A DNA stretch of 64,000 bases from Gnetum montanum. Taxonomy: Eukaryota; Streptophyta; Gnetopsida; Gnetales; Gnetaceae. Below, piece by piece: positions 12,171 to 24,341 of this stretch. How positions within the stretch are numbered: position 1 is the stretch's first letter; each line of letters starts with the position of its first letter. A model generated the notes under the pieces. That model had not been told where the DNA came from, did no database searches, and was given only the letters and a program-made list of their open reading frames with translations. Location of the stretch: contig MNCI01008925.1 of assembly GCA_015680685.1 (NCBI GenBank), forward strand, positions 165,786-229,785, in the 5' to 3' direction. A program made the position numbers and the translations under genes.

Positions 12171-13328
12171 TGTGCTCCTCTCTTTGGGGCCATCTGTAAT
12201 CAATCAAGGGTTTGGAGTTACTAAAGTGTCCTCATAAATTCTTAATGGTTCTATACCTTACTCATACCCTTAGTTACATTAAGTTCTTAGTTAATTATGA
12301 TTGTAGAGTTAGGAAATTTTCAAAAAGTAATCCCATTAGTGCTTTTCTATGGCTTAAGATAATTGGTATGGTTGATTAGGAGTCCTATTAAAGATGTTTG
12401 ATCTTAATATAAGGGATTTTCTTTAAAAATTCTTGTTACTTTCCTTAAAAATTACCCTTGTAATACCTTCTGACATTAGAGATTTCAAAAAAATTACTTA
12501 GATTTTCCTCACTAGCATCCCCAATGACTAAGATGGGCACTTTGAGATTAGATAGATTCGAAAGTCACTAAAATTGAAGCAATAGTGTGCAAGTTATGGC
12601 TTGGGAAGGCTAGGAGTTTAAAGCTCAAATTGTAGAAGAAAAATAGAAAAGTCTCCCTAGGCTTCATATGTGAAAAATTTCACTAAGTATCTACCTATAT
12701 ATAGATTTTATAGACTCCAATATTAGAGATCTGATATCAAAGCGGCTTCAATATTAGAGGCCAAAAATTCACATTTTTTGATAACTTATAAGAATGAAAA
12801 GTCAATCATTTTGAATGTTTGGAAGGTATAAAGCATGTTCAGAGGATCTAAGGCTATAGATGAGGCATATTTTTTAAGAATTTGGCATAGAAATTTCAAA
12901 AAGAAGGAATCTCAGGCCATGAAAGTTCATGAAGGGTTGATAATATGGATGAGAAGGGTAATGAGTTCATGTTGTTAGAATGGATAGTTGAATGATATGG
13001 GAAGTTTTTATTGATATTTATTGATGTTGGAAGGCTCGAGATGATGTGGAATCACTTGGCATGTCTAAGATACAACAATTATACAAGTAGGTCCTCCCCA
13101 AGGTAGGCTCTAGCCCTTAGTGCCCTTGTATAACCACTCCTCAAAGTGTCCTTAGGTACTTAAGGAGTTGAATGTAATACATACTTGTTAAGAAAAACAC
13201 ACATGTTAGTGTTACCAGGTTAGAAAAATTACACTATGTTACACAAAACCACAAGTTATGATCATTCATACAGTGAGATGAAATGGACTTCGAAGGGATT
13301 GCAGAAATCAGGAAGTGAGGTATCTTAC
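12171..13328 (-). other. element F 3' internal region, left part
   Basis: Non-coding sequence of element F upstream of ORF3 in its own orientation, colinear with about 20250-21450 of G. It holds the U3-like cassette at 12690-12775. It is cut at 13328 by solo LTR E and continues at 14351. Confidence 0.6.
12690..12775 (-). promoter_or_regulatory. internal U3-like cassette upstream of ORF3 (element F)
   Basis: Read on the minus strand: CTCTAATATTGAAGCC, TTTGATATCAGATCTCTAATATTGG, then a TATA box (CTATATATAGG) within about 50 bases. The order, AATATT/GATATC half-sites then TATA, mimics the U3 of LTRs here, but no LTR ends are present. Promoter activity is inferred. Confidence 0.5.
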
Positions 13329-14350
13329 TGATGAGTGGCGAGGTACCCCTACACTCAACCATACGAAACGAGCGTTGCATGCATAATCCAGTCGAACTCC
13401 GCAGATGGACTAGTTGTGGCACCTAGATAGTTAGCCTTAGGTCGCAGTTTGTTGTCTTCCCATCTAAACTAGTTTTGCATATGTCACATATGGTTTAGTC
13501 TAGATGAGGTGTATGATGTGTCCTAATTCTAACGCTACTCCTGATGGTAGTGGAAAATAATATTAACTAAGCTAGGCTATGAGGGAAAGGGTAAGAAAAT
13601 ATAATCTAGCCTAAGTGCAATGAGCAACCGATTCCTTGATCAACCATACACATCTTGGACTTCGTGCACGACTGCCACTGGGACTACCAAGCATAGATCC
13701 TAGGTACGCCACTGGGATTACCAAGCGCAGACCCCAAATACACCACTGGGTTACCAAGCGTAGATCCCCCTAGCTACACCACTAGGCTACCAAGCAGTCA
13801 CACTTAAATGCTCGTAATCAAGTCATACTCGTTCCGCTTCTAGGAGTTTAAGGGTGAGAAACTAATCGCGATGAGCAACCAATTCCTTAACTAGTTGTAC
13901 ACACCCGTAGATGCTCGTAGTTAAGTCGTACTCACACCACACTATGAAAGCAATAAATAACATTAAATAAATAACAATAAATAAACTAAGTAAATGCTGC
14001 AATGATGAAGTAATCTTGATCTTTATTACCAGTCATGTGCGTGTCCAAGTATGGCACACTCGAATAAAGACACCGTACAATCACATTCACCACACTGCGG
14101 GTAGACACGGGAAAAAATCTAACTCTGGAGGGATCAAACTACCAGAGCTTCGCTACTCTAAAACTGGGATCCCCAAACAAGGGAGAGCCACCTCTTATTT
14201 ATAGACATGGTAGCAGACTGCGATATCGCGTACGCGATATCATAGGGAAGGACGCGATATCGCGTACGCGATATCGCGGGGGATGCGATATCGCGTCGAC
14301 TGCAAGATTGCGTACGCGATATTGCGGCCTGTACAAACCGCATCTCATCA
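13329..14350 (-). mobile_element. solo LTR E with target duplication CTTAC
   Basis: A lone LTR of 1022 bp, reading TGATGAGTGGCGAGGTACC at its left and CGCATCTCATCA at its right, so it is in minus orientation. CTTAC flanks it on both sides (13324-13328 and 14351-14355), showing it arose by LTR-LTR recombination of a full insertion. It interrupts the 3' region of F. It is longer than its relatives because an internal block (GAGCAACCRATTCCTT...) is duplicated and the ACCACTGGG-TTACCAAGC motif occurs four times (13673-13800). It has the cleanest U3 palindromes of the window. Confidence 0.95.
14221..14330. repeat. U3 palindrome cluster of LTR E
   Basis: Two perfect 20 bp palindromes GATATCGCGTACGCGATATC (14222-14241, 14256-14275) and a third interrupted pair (14286-14325). 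They lie about 20-40 bases upstream of the TATA box of the LTR (minus strand CTATAAATAAG). Confidence 0.95.
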
Positions 14351-15574
14351 CTTACCATATGCATAATGAATTTCTATGTTTTATTAGTGGTTAAAGTAAT
14401 CATTAGCCTTTCTATCCAAGATTCAAACCAAGTCTAGACCACATTTTAGTGACATTGCATTATTTCATCTCTTGGAATTACAATTGTAATACTACCATTA
14501 TTGCAAGAAGTATTGTCACTTCGCATTTTATTCAAGGGAGGAGTTTATTCACTGCACTTTTACTTTTTAGATTCTTGAGAAGCCACCTACCTTCATGCAT
14601 GGGTAACATGTCTTTCCAATGGGACCCCCAAAGATTTATTTTGTGCATGAGTTTTATTTTTATCTATGTCAACCTTATTAGAGGAGTACTTTTAGGCATA
14701 GGTAACATGTCTTTCTAGTGACATGGTAAGACATCACTTATTTTACTCTTACTCCCATTTTTCGTTAGATCTACAAGGATATAATACAACCTAAGAAATA
14801 GCATAAAACTAACAAAAGTAATCCCAAGATAGTCCACAAATTCCCTTGATGTCATGCCCTTTACATTTCACTTGGTTCTTCACTTTTCAATCTAGGCATA
14901 ACAATCACAAGTTTATTCTTAGTTGTATGATGGAAAGAATATCATTATGGCCATGGTAAGAACCTCTTATTAATGGAATGGATGGATGAATGTTGTGGTC
15001 TCATTATTCAAATAATAAACCCCTTATGACTTGATAACATAGAGAAATCTTAACCTTATTGGACTACTTCTTGCCTTATTTTGAATGTGTTTTATTAGCA
15101 CTCAAAATTATTTACAAAGGTCATGAAAGCAAAGTTTGAAAAAGATAGTAAAAATTAGGAAAGGATGAAAGAATGAAAGAATGAAAAACATCAAAGAATG
15201 AAAAATTATGAAATAATTGAAAAATGTAAAAGAATATTGAAAATTTAAGAAGTGAAAAAGTATAAAAGGATGAGAAAAATTGTATCAAAGAATGTGAAAA
15301 GGTATATCAAGAAATTAGAAATTGAAAAGAATTATGAAACAAAAAATTGAAAAACACTTTTTAATACCTAAATCAAGATAAAGTATCTCCCCCATGACTG
15401 AACTCATGGGAAAGTGTTCAAAAAATGCTCCCTAGATTCCCTATATCATACACTCTAGGTGGCTCACTTACCATTTTTAGTGATCTAAATTTTTGGTTAT
15501 CATCCCAGGTAATCTTGATGGTAATTGAATTTTGATCATCCAATTCCTTGTTTTCTTTTCCTATTAATGTATGA
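14351..15574 (-). other. element F 3' internal region, right part
   Basis: Non-coding remainder between protease and solo LTR E, matching G around 19400-20250. It contains an A-rich stretch (15130-15350) and, on the minus strand, a polypurine-like CAGTCATGGGGGAGATAC at about 15385-15402. No gene seen. Confidence 0.6.
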
Positions 15575-16004
15575 TCATGATTTAATAGTTTTTTTTAGGT
15601 CCTTCACTGGGTTCATCCTCTTAGAATGGGAATTAATAAGTGAATCAAATTTTTTCATGCATATTTTGGAAAGTTCAATGTTCTTAGTTGTTGGCCATTG
15701 GGTGTCTTTTGGTTTGGTGGCCCATGCTCTCTCTTGTGTGCTTACTTGTTTTTCACACTTGTTGTGGACTAGTGTAATAATTGTGTTAACATTCTGAAGT
15801 GTCAGTACACAACTACACTCTTTGCTTTCAATAGTAATACATGGAATTTGCTGCATGTGTATGGATTTGTAGTAATCTTCCTTAGATATTTCAACAGATA
15901 AGTCTCTCATACTTAGCATCAATTGTGCTAAGCCATGCTCTCCCCATGATAACTAGAAATTCCTTGTCTTTATTTTTCATGTAGATTACAAGAAAGTCTA
16001 TTGT
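15575..16004 (-). pseudogene. element F protease C-terminal part
   Basis: Reading leftward from 16004: TIDFLVIYMKNKDKEFLVIMGRAWLSTIDA, then MRDLSVEISKEDYY, IPCITIES and ATKPKDTQW. The IMGRAWLST block is the conserved C-terminal motif of the family protease. The N-terminal half lies on the far side of G, ending at 25190 with VEDVVTPINGW, so G interrupts the protease. Reverse transcriptase and integrase are absent: the frame runs into non-coding sequence near 15575. Confidence 0.85.
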
Positions 16005-16821
16005 TGATGAGTCATGATTTTGTCAGCTCCGATATCAAGTACTTGATATTAGAGCCTCGATATCAAATATGCAATATCGGATCCCAAGAAACGATGTCAA
16101 ATATTTGATATCATCTCTTCCATGCTAGCCTATAAATACAACACTTGGGTGCATGGTTGGAACATAGTTGGTTGATAGATTCTAGATAGGTTTGTCATAG
16201 ATTTTTTGTTTCCAATTCTATTGTTTCCCAGTGCATACTTAGACACATTACATGACTGGAAATAAAGATTGAGATTACTTTCATCATTGCAGCATCCACT
16301 TAGATTTATTACTACTTTTAATTGCTTAAATGTTTACTATTTTTCTTAGTTAATGTTTCCATTTATTGCTCTGAATGATTCCTATCATTAGGTGGAATGA
16401 GTACAACTAATTGCGAGTGCTTAAATGTAATTGCTTGGTAACCTAGTAGTGTATCATTTGGTAAGCCCACTGATGTACACATGGTAATCCTAGTAGTAGT
16501 TACATGAAGTGCAAGGTGTGGACGAATGATTAGGAGTGAATACTCATCAAACGTAGGATAGTTTAGATTTTACTTTCTATTGTTAATTAGCTTAATTAAT
16601 TTATCTCTTTATTGTCATTAGAAGCAACATAGGGATAGAAAATGTCAATCATATGCCTTACATGACAGAGCTACCACTAGTCCAAGTGGGAAGACAATGA
16701 ACTATGATCAAGGCATAATAATTTAGATGCACAACTAGTGTCATCCATAGAATTTGATTGGATCATGTGTGAATGCTTGTGATTGGTATAGTTGGGAATA
16801 GGGGTACCTCACCACTCATAA
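16005..16821 (+). mobile_element. 5' LTR of element G
   Basis: TGATGAGTCATGATTTTG to CACCACTCATAA. U3 has three dyads: GATATCAAGTACTTGATATT (16031-16050), GATATCAAATATGCAATATC (16059-16078) and GATGTCAAATATTTGATATC (16092-16111). TATA-like CTATAAATACAAC follows at about 16131. Confidence 0.9.
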
Positions 16822-16822
16822 T

Positions 16823-16841
16823 TGATGTCATTTTTGGGGAT
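16823..16841 (+). promoter_or_regulatory. primer-binding site of element G
   Basis: TGATGTCATTTTTGGGGAT directly follows the LTR. Against TGGCGCCGTTGCCGGGGAT, the tRNA-Asp-type site of many plant gypsy elements (from memory), 12 of 19 bases match and six of the seven differences are C-to-T or G-to-A. Confidence 0.65.
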
Positions 16842-16946
16842 GGTGCTAGTTATCTAGATTAGTTATATTATACATGATTGCTGTAAAAGTTTTAATGATA
16901 TATCTTTTAGAAAATATTAAATCACACACATCATTAACTAATAACA

Positions 16947-18500
16947 ATGTCTCTTTCACAAGGAAGTGATAATGCATTGTATGGTGAGAACATTCACTAG
17001 AGAACTAACAAGATATATGTTGAAGAAAATTGGAGTAACCAACCTCATACAGGGGTTTCATGTGTTCATGATCACCCTGATGACACTCAAAGACTACATT
17101 CACCTAAGGCAGACAACCTTGGAGGATATGAAGTAAGTCCTAGACTAGAGAGGGCCTCAAGGCCTAGGACCTCCTCAAAACTTGGAAAAGATAAATTAAG
17201 GGACCTTGGGAAACACTATAGGAGCCATGGCAATCCTCCAATTCTTCCTCTTCCTCTTACTCTTTAATGTCTGGTTCTAACAAAGATGAATGTAGGTATA
17301 GAGCTCATTATTTGCATTAGAATAAAAAAGAAAATAAAAATCAAACCCATGGGAGAAATTAAGGATGTCAAAATGAACATAGACAAAATCATCACAATCA
17401 AATGGATAGAAATAGAAATTTTCATCACAACATGTTCGATGATGATGAATCCTTGTTGGCCATTAAGAGCTTGATACAAATCATAAAGGTGGTTAAGATA
17501 CCCCATAGGCATCGTAGGGCAAGTTGCTTACCCAGGTTGGATATAAACAATATCCCTAAATTTGCGAGAGGCTATGATTTGGATCCACAACATCATGTAC
17601 AAGCCTTCCAAGATGCTTGTGCCTTCTACAACATTGAAAGTGGATGGAAAAAGCTTAAGCTCTTTCCCAGGATACTAGTTGATCTAGCCAAAGTGTGGTA
17701 TAGATTGTTGAAACCAAATTGAATTTGACAGTGGTCCATAATGTTGGAACTCTTCAATGAGAAATAACAAACCTATGGTAGAGTGTCCAACCTGAGGAGA
17801 TAGATCCAAGGATGGATACAAGAACAACATGAATCCGTGGACATGACCTTAGATAGATATTATTCTATATTGAAGAGATGCACATGCTATGGCTTCTTTA
17901 GGGAAGAGAAAATTTTTCACATCATAGATGGACTTTGTAGTGAAACAAGGGAGACCCATGGGATGTATTCCCTAGGTCAATTATATGAGCTACAAATCTA
18001 TCAGATCCAAGAGTTAATCAAGTGTGTGGCAAAAGAAGAAGGAGAGATATGCAAACGGGATAATGTTGAGAAATATCACTAGGACCCAACTCTTCAAAAG
18101 AAGTAGGTACATATCTATGGCAAGGAGAAAGAGATTGTTGTTGATAAGGTGATTCCACAATGACCCTTGTTGATACAGTAGTATATCAATGAACTTGAAG
18201 CAAAGGTTGATAGGATGTCAGAGTGGATATATGAAAAATTTACAACTTTTGTAGAGACTATCAAGGAGAAGGTAATGTGAAATTAACCAGGCAATCACAA
18301 TAAATAGAGGAAGCAGAACCAGGAAATAGCTAGGAACACTTATCGACAAATATGGGAAATGGCTGAAGAAAGTGAGGTTATAGACTCAACCATAGACGAA
18401 GATGACTGATGTGACATCTACATATATGACCACCTAAAGGGCCATTAACTAGTTGTGTCACATCTACATGAGTATTTTTCTTGTACATTAAATCCCAAAT
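16947..18500 (+). pseudogene. element G gag
   Basis: Starts at MSLSQGSDN, about 125 bases after the LTR. The N-terminal part is shifted. The conserved core is readable: LDINNIPKFARGYDLDPQHHVQAFQDACAFYNIE, KKLKLFPRILVDLAKVWYRLL, then LELFNEK, MTLDRYYSILKRC and HIIDGLCSETRETHGMYSLGQLYELQ, ending with a charged CVAKEEGEICKRDNVEKY segment. This is the helical capsid-like domain of the family. A C-terminal remnant DCDIYIYDHLKGH resembles the degenerate CxxC...H knuckle seen in B. Many stops, nearly all at Gln or Trp codons. Confidence 0.85.
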
Positions 18501-19347
18501 TTGTATAGAAGCACATGCCTAGGAGATTTCCTTTCCCACATGAAAATTATAGATTGTCCCACAACCAATCATACTATCTGAGGGGGTCTTATTACTAGCC
18601 TCAACACCATTGTCAACCATAGTGGTAAAACCCACAATCATGGGGAAGGCCATCATCAAATAATCCTTACCCTTACTACAAACTAAAATCGTATGGATAT
18701 TATGTTTAACACCATGTTTCTCCAACTAGTTCTACGTCCTCTACTTTAAATTTCCACTATCACTCTCCCAAGTACCATCAACCAATGACATCCCCTAAAG
18801 GATCACCACCTTGCACCTCTTACCATCCATCCTATCCTCAATATTCTCATCCTTGACCTCATCACATGCCACTACTAGCAACATAGGAAGGTTCAACACC
18901 ACAACATCAACAAAAAAATGCCACTTGTGCTGCAAATGTGCATAGACATGCTGATACTAGTAGGTCGCCATAGCAAACTCAAAAATGTCCTTTCTTTAGT
19001 ACAACTCCTAAGTACAAGCACAACACTCACGAACGTACCACATCACGAACCTAACATAATGCCAATTTGGTGCAATTCTTTTCCCTTCACAACCAACATC
19101 CTTTGTGCCTATGCAAGGGCCACCATCCATCATTACCCTAACACCTAACCGAAGTAATGAATCTAGTAGTGTGGAGAGAAAAATGAATCCATGCATATCG
19201 TATCATGATCAAGGATGCAATTTTGGGCTAAACTTCCATAACGTTAACACAATTCATACTTTAACCCACAATATGTTTAACAACCAAGTGTGTGAACAAC
19301 AACTTGCCCACGTAGCCAGCACTAAACCTAGAGACACCCAGTGCTGA
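18501..19347 (+). pseudogene. element G gag-protease linker and protease remnant
   Basis: Strongly degraded. PRRFPFPHENYR near 18520 matches the linker of B (PRRLPYPQDNPR). Near 19190, CISYHDQGCNFGLNFHNVNTIHTLTHN and STKPRDTQC match the post-protease stretch of F (CITIES...NVNTIITLVHN...TKPKDTQW). The DSG active-site block and the IMGRAW block are not recognisable, so most of the protease fold is lost. Confidence 0.65.
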
Positions 19348-20780
19348 CAGGTTAATAATGCTTTATACATGCATGGAGCCTACCTATTTGCTTATTTACT
19401 CTTGCCACAGCCAAACACTTTGTCATGGGGAAAACCCCCCATTCTAACCTTCAGAATTAATAGGTGTTTTTCATCTTCTTTTTTTTACATTTTTTTATCA
19501 TTTTCTTATTTCTTGATACAATTTTTCCTATCCTTTTCAACTTTTCAAACCTTTTGTTTTCATTTCCTTTGTTAAGTAATCTCACTTGTGAATAAAATGA
19601 TCATGTAGCCCATTGAGGTTAGGTTCTCTCTATGTTGTCAAGTCATGAGGGATTGATTATTTGGACTGTGAGCCATGTCATCCATCCACTCATTCCATTA
19701 ATAAGAGGCTCTTACCCTAGTTATAATGATATTCTTTTTTACCACCAAAACTAAAAATAATTCCATAATAATTGTGCATGGATTGAAAAGTGAAGAACTT
19801 AGGGGGAATGTGAAGGGTGTGACATCAAGGGAATTTGTGGATTCTCTTTGGCCACTTCTGTATCTTCTACCATGTTGCTAAAGTTTTAATTATGTCCTTG
19901 TAGATCTAATGAAAAGTGGAAGTAAGAGTAAAATAAAAGGGCACTGAATAAATTCTTGAAGTTCCCATTGGAAAGACATGTACCCATGCCTAAAGGTTGG
20001 TGGCTTCTCAAAATGCTTTCATAAAAAAATGTGCCATTATAAACTTCTCCCTTGGACAAAACACCAAGTGATGCTACTCTGTGCAACTTTGATAGTCTTG
20101 TTTTTGTTAGTCAAAGTGATGAAACAATGTGATATCACGAAAATGTGGTTTGGAATTGGTTTGAATCTTGGAAAGAATGGCTAATGATTACTTAACCATT
20201 AATAACACACAAGGATTCATTATGCCTTTGGTAAGATACCTCACATCCAAGTGCTTGCAATCCTTTCTATAGTCCATCTCATTTCACTATCAGTATGATT
20301 CTAACTTGTGGTTTTTGTGTAACATAGAGTTGTTTTCTCACATTGGTGGTTTTAACATGTGTGTTTTTCTTTCATAGTTATGTGTTGCATTTAACCCCTT
20401 TAGTGCCTACGAACATTTTTAGGTGTATTTACAGAAGGGTATTATGCGTTAGAGCCCATTTTGGAAAGGATCCACTTGTGTAACTGTTGTAACTTGTACT
20501 TGTTTGACATAACCACATCATTCTTAACCTTCCAAGCACATAATTGTTAAATTTCATGCTTTCCCTTATCATGTAATTGATCTATTCCACAACGTACGTA
20601 TAAGACACATTTTCTTGCATTTTCCAATGCTCTTAATTTCAACAAATCCATCTTCCAACACTTTCGATGCCTAAAAATGATTTCCTACTTACCCTAGAAC
20701 CATGGACCAAACCTGAAACCTTCCAACCAATCCTAGAGCTTCATTTTCCTTGCTAACTACCCTCATTAAATGCAACTTCA
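19348..20780 (+). other. element G 3' non-coding region
   Basis: Starts shortly before a polypurine-like TGTCATGGGGAAAA (19431-19444). It is colinear with the inverted region 14351-15574 and 12780-13328 of F, including the words GGTAAGATACCTCAC (20240) that match the flanks of solo LTR E. No gene seen. Confidence 0.6.
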
Positions 20781-20784
20781 AATA

Positions 20785-20865
20785 CCCTGATATCAACTAC
20801 TCGATATTAGGTTGGACGTGACGTCGAATACTCGATATCAAGTCCAAAAAACTTATATATATTAT
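20785..20865 (+). promoter_or_regulatory. internal U3-like cassette upstream of ORF3 (element G)
   Basis: GATATCAACTACTCGATATT (20789-20808), then GACGTGACGTCGAATACTCGATATC, then a TATA box (CTTATATATATTA, about 20851). The architecture is that of the LTR U3 in this family, yet the place is about 3.5 kb upstream of the 3' LTR and no LTR end is nearby. A second promoter driving ORF3 is inferred. Confidence 0.55.
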
Positions 20866-21034
20866 CCCCGCGGTGCTCCATAATCCATTCTCATCATTTG
20901 CAGCCAGGAAAATTTTTTAAATTTTCTTTTGTGACTAAGAGTTCTACGTAATCAGCTTACAGTTCCAATATCTTGCTCAATACTTCTTCAATTTTCATAA
21001 CCTTTAAACTTGTCTGAATATAGAATGTTCAGTT

Positions 21035-21095
21035 TAGTTGTTTGGGGGTGCGGGAAAGGGGGGTGGCGGTGGGGGAGGAGGGGGTGGTGATTGCG
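21035..21095 (+). other. G-quadruplex-capable G-rich tract
   Basis: At least five runs of three to six G within 50 bases (GGGGG, GGG, GGGGGG, GGGGG, GGGGG) on the plus strand, between the internal TATA box and the ORF3 start. If the cassette is a promoter, the tract lies in the ORF3 leader. Confidence 0.7.
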
Positions 21096-21455
21096 TGGGA
21101 AACTTGTACTTGATTTTTTAAAATTAAATATCTCCTAGAAGGCATTACAAGGGTAAGAATATTAAAAACCTTAAGCATTATAATGAAAAATCAATCGTAT
21201 GAATGCTAGAAACTTTAATTTTTTTCACCCAAGGGACCATAATCATCATAATAAGCCATACATAAGGAAAAAGGAACCAACTGCTAAGGGTCATAAAAGA
21301 AGATAAACACTTTTTGGGCATCTTTCTAAAAATTTTTCTAACTTTGCATTGTATAAACTAAAGCACTTAATGGAATGAAGGTTACAAGTAAGGTATAAAC
21401 CTATTAATAATAAATGATAGCACCTTAGTAACAACAAATCCTTGAATGATTATAA

Positions 21456-24120
21456 ATGACCCCAAAAGAGGATGACAAGTAGGACCTTTACATGAGTAGT
21501 CAAACATCCAAGAGGTGGCAGAGGTAAACAAGGTGAACAAGCCAAGCATGAAGAGCAAGAGGCTCAATCATTCAACATCCATCAAGAGGCTCCTGTTACT
21601 GGATAGTCAGTCCAAGGAGAGGTTGCAGAACCACAAGTTCTAGTTCAAGGGCAATGCCTCACATTGTCCCTAGAATGCCTTAAAGTTATTCAAGAGAAAT
21701 CCATGTTGACCATGGTCATTGTGGAAATGAACTTTGGCCCATTCATGGCATTTTCTCTTGAGGTAGTTCGAACATAACTCTAGGCATCATCATTATGGCA
21801 CATCTTGTCAAAGAGTGGTGGATGGTACCTTGGCGAAACATACCAATTTTAGCACAACAAGGAAGAAGGCACCATGGTTAACATTTACAAAGTCACTATT
21901 TCTTTCTCAGTTAAAGTAATCGAAGAGTTTCTAAATCTGCGAAATGTGGCGGCTAGGCTGGTGCATCTATCCACGAGGTCTGATAGTGAGAACAGAAAGT
22001 TATGATTGAAGCAAGCATACAACAAGGATGATAAAACATATAATGAATTGAATTTGGAAGAGAGGACCTATTTCAAGATAGGCACATATCACCTCTTCCC
22101 CACTAAAGGGCTCAATAGAATCTCAATGTACATGGCCAGGTGAAGTGCCATACTAATGGACAAATACATGGCCAACCTTCCCTAGTTATACTGCATAGAA
22201 AATTAGAGGTGGTTTGAAGAAAAGAAGGTAGGGAAGCGAACACTTCTATTCCCCTACTTAATTAGGAAGTTGTGTAAGTGCGTTGGAATCTTGGAATACA
22301 TAAATGATGTTCCTAGGAGGGCTTAGAATTCTTTCTTTGCTAAAGTGCTCAAACCTACAGCACCAAGGAAACACCTTGATGAGGAATGAGAACTAGAGAA
22401 GGAAGTGGAACTAGAAAAATAAACAAAACAAGAGCTTGAACATTGTTGTGAGCTAAAAGTTTCACCACTACTGCCACAAGACTATAGGTTTGTAATGAGC
22501 CAATTATAAATAATTGCTAAAACACTTAGCTAGGGGAGTAGAGATGAGTTAAACCTCTTTAGAGTCATCGATGATGTTGTGTAGCCCACTATTTTTGCTA
22601 ATCCAACAAGGGGGTAGATTTTGCTACAATCAAGAGGAGAATCTCATTGGTCATGACAAATCTCTGGTAACTACTTGAAATAGGAGAAGGTGCCATAGTA
22701 GTGGTCATGTAGTAGCAAGATGTAGTAGGAGTAGTAGAGGTGATAACAAATTACTTCAAGGAATCCTTTAATGTGCATGTTGTGCCCCTTGTGGATTTGA
22801 CTAGGACTAGAGGAGCACAAATGCTCGCTGAGACTTCAATGACTCCTGCAACCCATGATGATGTATTAGATCGATTGCTACAAATAAGACAAGTAATGAC
22901 CATCTTGTTTGACATTCCCGGTGATGTCATTGTAGTACAATCAGATCTCATTACCACCAAAGGAAAGCTGGTCATGGCTGAGACTAGGGTAGAGCATGCA
23001 GAAGCAAAAGTGTAATGCTTACAACAAGAGTTGGTTATCCTAAGAGCTAAAAGATGAGACCCTACCTAGTTTGTTGCACCTAACCATTTGGATCAATTCA
23101 AAATAAAGTAGTTGAACAAATTGATTGAAGAGAAGAAAAGGAGAAGGTAGTCTCGAATGCCTTTGCTGAAGCACAATCCTATGCCTATAAGAAGGGATTG
23201 ACCTCCACATAATAAGAAAACAAATAGCTTGTTATAAATAACTTATGGTTAATTACTATAGAAAAGTAAAAGAACATCTTGGAAGAAAGTGGCCACTAGT
23301 TGAGAGAACAACTAGTGAGGATCAACCAGGACATCAATAGATTGGCTAGAGAGAATTGAACCATCTTGATGAAAGAGGTCCACGTCATTCGTCAAAATTC
23401 TATAATTGAAATAAGCACATGGCAAAATGAGGTCAAAAAGCATGAGAAGCTAAAGGAGCACTTCCATGACCAGGTTGGCATGTATAAGTAAATCAATGAA
23501 AAGGAGATCCAAGTGGCAAAAGCCCATATCAGAGCTATCTTAGCATAAAATCCTGATTGGCAGCCCATCCTGGATAGTTATGCACTGGTCCACCAAGTGG
23601 AAGTGAAGAATAAAGACCTACATATTGAAGAGTTAAAGGAATGCATGACATTGGCTAACCTTCGATATGTCAACCTTGCTATGTTAATAGCAGGTTGACC
23701 TAGAAATGAATTAGAGTAGTAGGTAGTGAGCACCTACGCATTATATGAAAAAGAGTTTGCAAATAGAAAAAATTCTTTATAAAAACTCCATCTAACAAAC
23801 TCAGAACTAGAGGTGATCAAGGCCCACTACCATAGTTAGAAGGATGTTACCTTAAACCTGGCTAGGAGATTAATAGATCATCATGCGTTAAAAGAAGAGG
23901 CTAGGGCCTTTAAGGAGGAACGACAGTAGTTTTTGGTTTGGTATGTAAAGGCTAACAAAATGTTTCTATAGCTGCCATGCCCATGGGATGTACTAGTGCT
24001 AGCACACATTGGTTTAGCAGCTTGGACGGTATATGATCCAAGAATAGAGGAAGAAAAGTTGTAGGCACTACTTAACCACTACAAGTTTCAATAGCTTGGC
24101 AACAAAGGGAAGTGACTAAT
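21456..24120 (+). pseudogene. element G ORF3 (env-position ORF)
   Basis: Probable start MTPKEDDK (21456), alike in style to MAPKGKNT of H. Landmarks follow those of F: VEMNFGPFMAF, SLWHILSKSGGWYLGETYQF, VIEEFLNLRNVAARLVHLSTRSDSEN, LNLEERTYFKIGTYHLFPTKGLNRIS, RTLLFPYLIRKLCKCVGI and FFAKVLKPTAPRK. A longer C-terminal part follows, charged and heptad-like (open piece 22740-23015; LVMAETRVEHAEAKV), suggesting a coiled coil. Numerous stops. The domain resembles the putative plant transposon protein of Athila-type third ORFs; function unknown. No signal peptide or transmembrane helix is evident. Confidence 0.65.
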
Positions 24121-24341
24121 GGAGGAGCCACTACCTTCAGGAACTATATGATTTTCCCCAATCTTGTGTCTTGTAATGTTGTGTCCAATTTTTTGTAAAA
24201 CATCATTGCAACATGTAAGAGTCAATTTGTTTATTTTTTTTTGAGTCAGTCAATAATTCCATACATTCCAAATATTTTGTAAAGAACTTATTCCTCATTT
24301 TGTTTAACTTGAGGACGAGTTTTCATTTAGTTGTGGGGGTA

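Noticed and set aside
14221-14330. CRISPR-like or satellite array
   Set aside because: The repeats are palindromic half-sites within the U3 of an LTR with a target duplication; no regular spacers.
20785-20960. A separate nested LTR around the GATATC motifs of G
   Set aside because: No TGATG start, CATCA end, GGTACC motif or target duplication; colinearity with F at the same internal position favours an inherited internal cassette.
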